Of a stretch of 9,814 nt of DNA, positions 4,838-9,814 are shown in pieces (the stretch's first letter is position 1; each line of letters begins with the position of its first letter). Both the position numbers and the translations under genes were made by a program. Location: assembly GCA_902767385.1 (NCBI GenBank), contig CACXHA010000109.1:1-9814 (forward strand). The letters run 5' to 3'. The notes below the pieces were generated by a model. It made no database searches and was not told the origin of the DNA. It saw nothing but the letters and a program-made list of their open reading frames with translations. This DNA comes from an uncultured Elusimicrobium sp. (GTDB taxonomy: Bacteria > Elusimicrobiota > Elusimicrobia > Elusimicrobiales > Elusimicrobiaceae).

Positions 4838-5629
4838 CTTTTTTGTTTGTTCCAAGGCCAGTTCTGCCAGTTTTTCCACCGGCATGTTCAAATAATCCGC
4901 CACAAACTGAGCAATCAAGGGAATGTTGGAAGGATCATTGCGGGTACCACGTTTACCCTGCGGGGACAAATACGGGCAATCCGTTTCCAAAATCAAATGT
5001 TGCGGCCCTATTTTTTTAACTGCCTCACGGATATATTCGTTTTTCTTGTAGGTAAAACAGCCATTAATCCCCAGTAAAAGACCTTTATCTAGTGCGCGTT
5101 TGGCTTCTTCATACCGGGCACAAAAACAATGTAACACGCCGCTATACGGGCGGGAGGTATTTTGTTTCCACTCCCGGGATAAAAAAGCAAAGGTATCTTC
5201 GTAAGCGGTGTAATCTTCCGCTCCTCTGCGCACGTGTAACACTAGCGGCAATCGGGCTTGGTCCGCCGCCAAAATCATCTTGGAAAATAACGCTTGTTGA
5301 ACGTCTTTACTCGCTACATCTAAACAAGTATAATCTAACCCCACTTCGCCCACTGCGGCTACGCGTTTGTCAGTTAGTAACTGCCGGTAAATGGGCTCTT
5401 GGTCGGTGGTAAATTGGGCGGTATATTCCGGGTGGACCCCCAGTACAGGCACCACTAAATGCGGATATTTTTCCGTTAATGCCAAGGCAGGTTGCCACTC
5501 CTGCGGGGCACAACCGATTTCTACACTTTTAATCAGGTGAGCTTGCGGAAGTACGCGAGCAAGCAAATCGTCTCGGTCTGCATCAAAAGCCGGGTCTGTG
5601 ATATGCGCATGCGAATCAATAAATTCCAT
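4820..5629 (-). CDS. tatD: TatD-family metal-dependent deoxyribonuclease/hydrolase
   Basis: This is a TIM-barrel metallohydrolase of the TatD/YcfH/YjjV family, cytoplasmic enzymes with 3'-5' DNase activity proposed to act in DNA repair and turnover. All expected metal ligands are visible: H7 and H9 in the opening DSHAH motif, E95 in GEVGLDY, H132 in LHVRR, H167 in LHCF and D217 in ETDCPYL. The C-terminal RGTRNDPSNIPLI segment is also typical. The length of 269 is normal for the family. The ATG lies 1 base after the stop of def and has no Shine-Dalgarno sequence of its own, so translation is probably coupled to def. Which of the paralogous subfamilies it belongs to cannot be told from one sequence. 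The symbol denotes the family. Confidence 0.93.
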   Translation of the reverse strand: MEFIDSHAHITDPAFDADRDDLLARVLPQAHLIKSVEIGCAPQEWQPALALTEKYPHLVVPVLGVHPEYTAQFTTDQEPIYRQLLTDKRVAAVGEVGLDYTCLDVASKDVQQALFSKMILAADQARLPLVLHVRRGAEDYTAYEDTFAFLSREWKQNTSRPYSGVLHCFCARYEEAKRALDKGLLLGINGCFTYKKNEYIREAVKKIGPQHLILETDCPYLSPQGKRGTRNDPSNIPLIAQFVADYLNMPVEKLAELALEQTKKLYGLR

Positions 5630-5630
5630 A

Positions 5631-6155
5631 TTAATCCCAATTGGAGCGTAATTTTTTAATGGCTTTTTTTACTTCGGGTTTTAACTTGGGATCCACCAAA
5701 TCAACAAACAGTTTCCCGTCCAAATGGTCTACTTCGTGCTGAAACGCCTTGGCTAGCAGTCCGCGCGCACGCTTGACTTGCTCTACGCCGTTTTCATCTA
5801 TATATTTTATGGTTACATCCGTAGCACGTTTTACGTCAGCCCATAATCCGGGAAGAGATAAACAGCCTTCTTCTTCCAGTTTCTCGCCGCGTTTAGATAA
5901 AATCACCGGGTTAATAATGACGTAGCGTTTAAGCGGGGCATTTTCTTCGTCACTTTGCGGAATTAAAATTAGTGCCAAACGGTAATCGAGTCCTATTTGA
6001 TTGGCCGCCAACCCAACCCCATGTACCGCCAAACACGTCTCCTCCATATCTGCCAGCAATTTAGGTAGCTTGGGCGCAATATCGGCGTAGTTCACTGGTT
6101 TTAATTTTTGGCGCAAAATAGGTTCGCCATATTTGGTAATGCGTAAAATAGCCAT
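5631..6155 (-). CDS. def: Peptide deformylase
   Basis: Removes the formyl group from the N-terminal methionine of new proteins at the ribosome exit. The three family motifs are complete: GVGLAANQIG (46-55), EEGCLSLPG (95-103, metal ligand C98), and QHEVDHLDG (139-147, ligands H140 and H144 with catalytic E141). At 174 residues the length is normal. The C-terminus is Lys-rich, as in many bacterial deformylases. The start codon is 7 bases after a -10 box (TACAAT, minus strand 6163-6168) with no Shine-Dalgarno sequence, so its mRNA is likely leaderless or nearly so. It is the first gene of a minus-strand unit with tatD. The common neighbour fmt is not seen here. Confidence 0.96.
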   Translation of the reverse strand: MAILRITKYGEPILRQKLKPVNYADIAPKLPKLLADMEETCLAVHGVGLAANQIGLDYRLALILIPQSDEENAPLKRYVIINPVILSKRGEKLEEEGCLSLPGLWADVKRATDVTIKYIDENGVEQVKRARGLLAKAFQHEVDHLDGKLFVDLVDPKLKPEVKKAIKKLRSNWD

Positions 6156-6162
6156 ATAATGT

Positions 6163-6171
6163 ATTGTAGCA
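6163..6171 (-). promoter_or_regulatory. Extended -10 promoter of def, leaderless type
   Basis: On the minus strand the sequence reads TTGCTACAAT: TACAAT (6163-6168) preceded by TGC, the extended -10 form. Seven bases separate it from the def ATG at 6155, so transcription should start at or one base before the start codon. No clear -35 box is seen. Confidence 0.5.
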
Positions 6172-6205
6172 AATATGCAGGGTTTTATTCCCGCTCTAAA
6201 AAAGA

Positions 6206-6211
6206 TAAAAT
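6206..6211 (+). promoter_or_regulatory. -10 box of a leaderless promoter for the RecB-like nuclease gene
   Basis: TAAAAT (6206-6211) lies 7 bases before ATG at 6219, which predicts transcription starting at or one base before the start codon. The box sits inside the extra frame upstream of that ATG, so it argues against the earlier ATG at 6159. The -35 region is T-rich but has no good match. Confidence 0.45.
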
Positions 6212-6218
6212 ACCAGTA

Positions 6219-7712
6219 ATGACCGAATTAGAATTACACCAACTATTCCTTGATTTTTCTGACGGACGTAAACCGGATGCGCAAGATTTTAACGCTAGCC
6301 GTATGTTTACCTTGCTGGAGGATCCGTTTAGTATTTGGTGTAATTTTTTTGCACCGCCCGAAGAAGCCGTTTACGAAAATAACCGCTATGAAAATTTAAA
6401 AATCCGTACCGACCGGCATGCCCGCGATGCCTTTATCCGAGAGCAATTCCCGTCCGTTTTCTTTATTAGCGCGCAAACGGAAACCGAACGCTTTGAAGCA
6501 ACGTTGGCGGCCATGGCAAGGGGGGAACAAGCTATTGCTAACGCGACGTTGTGGAATTTACCACAGCACGTCTATGGAAGTGTGAATTTATTAGTGCGTA
6601 AAGATACGGCTTCTAGCCGTTTTGGAAACTACCACTACACGATTTACCAGTTTAAGCGCGCGCACGACTTAAAAGAACATTATTCGTTGCAAGTTTCACT
6701 GGTCAACCAAATTTTGGGACAAATACAACAATTCCAACCTGCCCATGTGCGGGTACATCTAAAAGGACATTTTGTAGACATTGCCCACCAAGACCACGCG
6801 CAACGCTTGGCCGATGAACTGATTTTTTGGAATAATATCCGCACCGGGCTAGCCAAGCCCGAAGCGCATAAACCGCCCAAAGCAGCGGCAGCCCCTTGGC
6901 GGGTGTATGCCAATAAATTAATGACTCAAACGCACGATTTAGTTATGTTGCCGCACTTAAATACGCAAATGCGCCAATGCTTGAAAATCAATGGAATTTT
7001 TACAACGTTGGATGCTGCTAAAACGCCTTTGTCAAAATTACAAGAAATTTTAGAAGAACCCTACGCCACCGAAACATATTACAATGCCCGGGCTTACTTA
7101 TACAATAAACCCATTTGGCGCAAGCAAGGTGTGTTTCCGCCTCCTGTTAAAAAATACAATTTGTATTTTGATTTTGAGGCAACTGAAACTTTTACCAAGG
7201 ACAATCAATCCTTTGTGTACTTAATCGGCTTGTGGGATAAAGAAGCAGGTAAATACGTTACCTTTATCGCTAAAACGCCCGAAGAGGAAATCAACATTTT
7301 TGAACAATTTTACAGTTATATTAAAGACCTTAAAAATACCGCTCTGTACCATTGGACCGAATACGAAGTACGCAAAATGCGTAAATTGGCAGCTGCCTGG
7401 CCGCAACATGCGGCCCATCTAAACTCTTTATGCGAACTTTGTTACGACCTAAAGGTTTGTGTTAATGAAAGTTTTTATATCCCGGCCCCCAGTTTTTCCT
7501 TAAAAGCGGCGGCCCCGGCATTTGGATTTAACTGGCGGCAAGATGACTGCGGCGCCATGGACAGCATGGTCTATTTTACCAACTGGCTTAAAACCGGTGA
7601 TGAAACTTTACTGCAAAAAATTCTTATGTATAATGAGGACGACTGCAAGGCCATGCTTTTCTTAGAAAACGCCCTCAAACAAGCCGAAATACTGGACCCG
7701 CAAACGTTGTAA
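6219..7712 (+). CDS. RecB-like/TM0106-type putative nuclease with C-terminal RNase H-like exonuclease domain; N-terminal nuclease site looks inactive
   Basis: Two domains as in the TM0106 family. The N-terminal part (about residues 25-185) follows the RecB-type PD-(D/E)XK layout: SRMF...CNFF opening, GSVNLLVR (120-127), YTIYQFK (140-146) and LQ at 157-158. The C-terminal part (about 313-490) is an RNase H-like exonuclease (RNase_H_2/YprB type): YFDFE with D318 and E320, HWTEYE (378-383), CYDLKV with D410, and YNEDDC with D474/D475. The acidic residues of the second site are present. In the first, the expected GxxD and D/E-x-K read N123 and Q144-F-K146, so catalysis there is doubtful. The frame is open from an ATG at 6159, but 6219 is preferred (497 residues) because the -10 box lies between them, the extra 20 residues look unlike the family, and they would overlap the def promoter. 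Substrate is unknown; roles in DNA repair or RNA processing are inferred from the family only. Confidence 0.85.
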   Translation: MTELELHQLFLDFSDGRKPDAQDFNASRMFTLLEDPFSIWCNFFAPPEEAVYENNRYENLKIRTDRHARDAFIREQFPSVFFISAQTETERFEATLAAMARGEQAIANATLWNLPQHVYGSVNLLVRKDTASSRFGNYHYTIYQFKRAHDLKEHYSLQVSLVNQILGQIQQFQPAHVRVHLKGHFVDIAHQDHAQRLADELIFWNNIRTGLAKPEAHKPPKAAAAPWRVYANKLMTQTHDLVMLPHLNTQMRQCLKINGIFTTLDAAKTPLSKLQEILEEPYATETYYNARAYLYNKPIWRKQGVFPPPVKKYNLYFDFEATETFTKDNQSFVYLIGLWDKEAGKYVTFIAKTPEEEINIFEQFYSYIKDLKNTALYHWTEYEVRKMRKLAAAWPQHAAHLNSLCELCYDLKVCVNESFYIPAPSFSLKAAAPAFGFNWRQDDCGAMDSMVYFTNWLKTGDETLLQKILMYNEDDCKAMLFLENALKQAEILDPQTL

Positions 7713-7722
7713 AAAGTTATAT

Positions 7723-7750
7723 TTACTTTTCTACCTTCAGTTGCTATAAT
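7723..7750 (+). promoter_or_regulatory. Promoter of the tandem-ACT gene
   Basis: TTTACT (7723-7728), a 16-base spacer, and a perfect TATAAT (7745-7750). The start codon at 7768 leaves a short leader of about 11 bases with the Shine-Dalgarno-like AAAAGGG (7755-7761). Confidence 0.65.
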
Positions 7751-7767
7751 GAAGAAAAGGGTTTATT

Positions 7768-8178
7768 ATGGCTATTAACATCGTAAAACAATACAGCGTA
7801 TTTTTGATTAACGAACCGGGCGCGCTGCAAAATTTTGCAGATTTGTTTGTCCACGAAAACGTAGATATTATTGCTATGGCACAAGACGTACGCTATGATG
7901 CAGCCGTTGTGCGCGTGGCCGTAGAACAAGACAAAGGGATCAGCCACTCCCTTACCAAGGCCGGCTTTACCAGCGTTAAAACCGACGCGATTTGTTTAGA
8001 TATGCCCAACCGCGTGGGGATTTTGCGCGACATCGGGCGCGTACTAGCCAACCAGGGTATCAACATTACTACCATTTACGGAACGGCCGGCAGCGGGGGG
8101 GCCACCCGGTGGATTATCGTGGTAAACGATATTCCCAAAGCCCTTAACGTGCTGGAAAATAGCAACTTGTTCGAATAA
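7768..8178 (+). CDS. Tandem ACT-domain protein, probable amino-acid-sensing protein, 136 residues
   Basis: The protein consists of two ACT domains in a row and nothing else. The first (about residues 7-70) has the typical N15-E-P-G-A-L turn before its first helix. The second (about 73-134) has M79-P-N-R-V-G-I-L followed by the helix RDIGRVLANQGINI. ACT domains bind amino acids at domain interfaces and regulate enzymes of amino-acid metabolism. Stand-alone tandem forms of this size occur near, or far from, amino-acid biosynthesis genes. No enzyme partner lies next to it here, so the ligand and target are unknown. The Gly-rich AGSGGATR turn (107-114) is long for the family. It has its own promoter and a Shine-Dalgarno sequence 6 bases before the ATG, and ends at a terminator shared with the convergent minus-strand pair. 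Confidence 0.88.
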   Translation: MAINIVKQYSVFLINEPGALQNFADLFVHENVDIIAMAQDVRYDAAVVRVAVEQDKGISHSLTKAGFTSVKTDAICLDMPNRVGILRDIGRVLANQGINITTIYGTAGSGGATRWIIVVNDIPKALNVLENSNLFE

Positions 8179-8194
8179 AGATACCTCTTTATCT

Positions 8195-8228
8195 AAAAAA
8201 AGCCCCCGGTTATTTGACTGGGGGCTTT
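8195..8228. terminator. Bidirectional terminator between convergent genes
   Basis: AAAGCCCCC (8199-8207) pairs perfectly with GGGGGCTTT (8220-8228) over a 12-base loop. On the minus strand the stem runs into seven T residues (complement of 8195-8201), making a strong terminator for the small membrane-protein gene. On the plus strand only three T follow, enough to serve the ACT gene less strongly. Confidence 0.9.
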
Positions 8229-8264
8229 GGTATGAAAAAATGACAGGAACTTTAGTTAATAGTC

Positions 8265-8690
8265 CTATTTTACTTCTTTTACTTCTGTTTGTTGAGCGGA
8301 AACTAAGTTTCCCTTTTTGTCATATTTCATTTGATACCCGTCATCAAATGTAACCGTCATAGTTCCTTTCCCTTTACCAGAAAGTTTATGCACAATTTGT
8401 ATATCTCTAGGCAACAAAAAGGTTACATCTCCATCCCCGCGACGCATGGTTAAACTTTCAAAGCTAGTCCCTAGCAAATTTCCGGCCGCTTCAAAATAAC
8501 GCGTCGAAGAAAAACTATTTAACATGCGCACCACATCGCCACAATCCATGCTTTTCACTTCACACCAATCATCTTCCGATTGTTCTGTTTTAACCACCGC
8601 CGGTTTGAGGGCAAAATATTCCTTTATGTTATCCTTCCACATATACAAACAAACCGCTAAAAGAATTATTACTAAAAAGAATTTTCCCAT
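8265..8690 (-). CDS. Small membrane-anchored protein of unknown function, 141 residues
   Basis: Residues 4-18 form one hydrophobic segment (FFLVIILLAVCLYMW) after a single Lys, with positively charged residues just behind it, so the protein is probably anchored in the inner membrane with the rest outside, or has an uncleaved signal. No lipobox is present. The outer part is acidic and has a pair of cysteines, C43 and C50, which could form a disulfide. The C-terminal half (about 90-135) looks like beta strands, with TMTVTFDDGYQMKYDKKGN giving a hairpin with a Gly turn. I do not recognise the family. The ATG lies 3 bases after the DUF167 stop, and its Shine-Dalgarno AAGGAG (8698-8703) overlaps the last codons of that gene, so the two are co-translated. 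It ends 37 bases before a strong terminator. Confidence 0.8.
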   Translation of the reverse strand: MGKFFLVIILLAVCLYMWKDNIKEYFALKPAVVKTEQSEDDWCEVKSMDCGDVVRMLNSFSSTRYFEAAGNLLGTSFESLTMRRGDGDVTFLLPRDIQIVHKLSGKGKGTMTVTFDDGYQMKYDKKGNLVSAQQTEVKEVK

Positions 8691-8693
8691 AAT

Positions 8694-8918
8694 CTAGCTC
8701 CTTATCAAAAATATTTTAGCCGGAGAAGTAGTCCCTTTTACCAAAGATAACCGGCTTAATTCTATTCCTAACTGCTGTGCCAAAAGTGCTTTCACGGATT
8801 CGTTAGCACGCCCTTCTTGCGCAGGGGCTTTTACCCATATCTCATAACTATCCGGTGTTTTCTGTTCCACCCGGTTTTTCTTTTCTCCGGCGTGAACACG
8901 CACTTTTATATACTGCAT
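8694..8918 (-). CDS. DUF167 (YggU/UPF0235) family protein, 74 residues
   Basis: The family is a small alpha/beta protein of unknown biochemical role, widespread in bacteria, archaea and eukaryotes. The hallmark is visible: a first strand YIKVRVHAGEKKN, the strand SYEIWVKAPAQEGRANE (24-40) with the AP-x-x-x-G-x-AN motif, a helix ESVKALLAQQLG, and the closing SRLSLVKGTTSPAKIFLI. The frame also opens 12 codons earlier (ATG at 8954), but 8918 is preferred: a perfect TATAAT on the minus strand (8925-8930) lies between the two, exactly 6 bases before this ATG, and the extra residues do not belong to the domain. The mRNA would then be leaderless. It is the first gene of a pair with the membrane protein. 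Confidence 0.88.
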   Translation of the reverse strand: MQYIKVRVHAGEKKNRVEQKTPDSYEIWVKAPAQEGRANESVKALLAQQLGIELSRLSLVKGTTSPAKIFLIRS

Positions 8919-8924
8919 ATATTT

Positions 8925-8954
8925 ATTATACTTAAATGCACAAATTTTTTCCAA
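8925..8954 (-). promoter_or_regulatory. Leaderless-type promoter of the DUF167 pair
   Basis: On the minus strand: TTGGAA (8949-8954), an 18-base spacer, and a perfect TATAAT (8925-8930). Six bases then separate the box from ATG at 8918, which puts the expected +1 on the A of the start codon. The same spacing is seen before the lipoprotein gene at 1825. Confidence 0.6.
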
Positions 8955-8974
8955 TATTTTAATTATTTTCTTGG

Positions 8975-9003
8975 TTGCCTTACCACAGGCGAATTGCTAA
9001 AAT
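8975..9003 (+). promoter_or_regulatory. Promoter of rmlA
   Basis: TTGCCT (8975-8980), a 17-base spacer ending in TGC (extended -10), and TAAAAT (8998-9003). The leader of about 13 bases carries GAGAGG (9011-9016), 7 bases before the ATG at 9024. The layout is very like the accB promoter. Confidence 0.65.
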
Positions 9004-9023
9004 GTAACAAGAGAGGTGGAAAT

Positions 9024-9814
9024 ATGAAAGGTATTATTTTGGCAGGCGGGACGGGCAGCCGATTATATCCGGCTACCCTCACCGTATCTAAACAACTCAT
9101 CCCGGTATACGATAAGCCGATGGTATATTACCCGTTGTCCGTACTTATGTTAGCCGGCATACGCGAAGTGCTTATTATTTCTACTCCCATAGACTTACCC
9201 GCATTTAAACATTTATTAGGAGATGGCTCCACCTACGGTATGAAGTTTTCCTACGTAGAACAACCCAAACCCGAAGGGTTGGCCCAGGCGTTTATTTTAG
9301 GAGCGGACTTTATTGGACAGGATAGTGTCGCCTTAATTTTAGGGGATAATATCTTTTACGGACGTGATTTGAAAGGCCTTGTGCAACATGCCGCTGCCCA
9401 AACAAAAGGTGCTACTATTTTTGCCTACCACGTTAAAGATCCTACTGCCTACGGCGTGGTGGAAATTGACCAACACAAAAAAGCCGTCTCTATTGAAGAA
9501 AAACCCCAAAATCCCAAATCCAACTGGGCAGTCACAGGTCTTTATTTTTATGATAACCGCGTAGTAGAAGTAGCCAAAAACATAAAACCCTCCGCACGTG
9601 GCGAGTTGGAAATTACCGCTGTGAACGACTGGTATTTAAAGCAGGGGGATTTATCGGTTGAACTAATGGGACGCGGCATGGCCTGGCTGGACACCGGAAC
9701 CCACTCCGATTTGATTAAGGCCTCCATGTTTATTGAAGCGTTGGAAAACCGACAAGGTCTTAAAATTGCTTGCTTGGAAGCGATTGCCTACAAAAACGGG
9801 TGGATTTCTAAAGA
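9024..9814 (+). CDS. rmlA: Glucose-1-phosphate thymidylyltransferase (partial, runs off the window)
   Basis: RmlA (RfbA) joins dTTP and glucose-1-phosphate to make dTDP-glucose, the first step towards dTDP-rhamnose and related sugars of cell-envelope polysaccharides. The nucleotidyltransferase signature LAGGTGSRLYP (6-16) with R13, then SKQLIPVYDKPM (22-33), QPKPEGLAQAF (80-90), LILGDNIFYG with metal-binding D108, EKP (159-161), GELEIT (193-198) and WLDTGTH with D223 (221-227) are all present, so the enzyme appears intact as far as it goes. 263 codons are visible and the family is usually about 290 long, so roughly 25-30 residues lie beyond position 9814. The start has a good Shine-Dalgarno sequence and promoter. 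The usual partners rmlB, rmlC and rmlD, if clustered, would lie to the right. It is divergent from the DUF167 pair. Confidence 0.96.
   Translation, partial: MKGIILAGGTGSRLYPATLTVSKQLIPVYDKPMVYYPLSVLMLAGIREVLIISTPIDLPAFKHLLGDGSTYGMKFSYVEQPKPEGLAQAFILGADFIGQDSVALILGDNIFYGRDLKGLVQHAAAQTKGATIFAYHVKDPTAYGVVEIDQHKKAVSIEEKPQNPKSNWAVTGLYFYDNRVVEVAKNIKPSARGELEITAVNDWYLKQGDLSVELMGRGMAWLDTGTHSDLIKASMFIEALENRQGLKIACLEAIAYKNGWISK

Noticed and set aside
9379..9564. Open frame of 61 codons inside rmlA
   Set aside because: It lies wholly within rmlA in another frame, while rmlA has all its family motifs. It is a shadow frame.

Overview
The window looks like a chromosomal stretch from a Gram-negative-type bacterium of moderate GC. 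It carries two lipoprotein signal peptides, a secreted protein, bacterial-type acetyl-CoA carboxylase and peptide deformylase genes, and a dTDP-sugar gene of the kind used for envelope polysaccharide. The gene mix and protein style resemble Elusimicrobiota from gut or metagenomic sources. That is an impression from pattern, not proof. There are no phage, transposase, CRISPR, tRNA or rRNA genes. The only repeated DNA is a family of short multi-hairpin elements between genes.

Layout. Positions 1-42 hold the last 13 codons of an S1-domain protein (probably polynucleotide phosphorylase), followed by a strong terminator. Positions 43-400 have no gene but carry two hairpin elements and a further small hairpin. 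Two exported proteins of unknown function follow on the plus strand: a 463-residue secreted protein and a 225-residue lipoprotein. After another hairpin element comes an accB plus winged-helix pair ending at a terminator. Positions 3476-3839 again hold only a hairpin element between two terminators. Next is a minus-strand cluster, def - tatD - thioredoxin-fold lipoprotein. Back to back with def, on the plus strand, are a RecB-like/RNase H-like nuclease and a tandem-ACT protein. The ACT gene converges, through a shared terminator, on a minus-strand pair (DUF167 and a small membrane protein). Divergent from that pair, rmlA (glucose-1-phosphate thymidylyltransferase) runs off the right edge.

How the genes fit together. 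Most are housekeeping or envelope functions: fatty acid synthesis (AccB), N-terminal maturation of proteins (Def), nucleic-acid turnover (PNPase end, TatD, nuclease), dTDP-sugar synthesis (RmlA), and several exported proteins without assigned roles. Clear two-gene units with gaps of 1-3 bases are accB/winged helix, def/tatD and DUF167/membrane protein.

The points most worth a second look are three. (1) At least five genes have a -10 box only 6-8 bases before the start codon and no Shine-Dalgarno sequence, so they are probably transcribed as leaderless mRNAs, while neighbouring genes have normal leaders; this also moves two start codons downstream. (2) The intergenic elements fold as hairpin - central stem - hairpin with GTC...GAC ends, and one copy has different stem sequences that still pair. 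(3) Two enzyme-fold proteins have altered active sites: the nuclease's N-terminal PD-(D/E)XK domain reads N and Q where acidic residues are expected, and the thioredoxin-fold lipoprotein has HPAC instead of CxxC.
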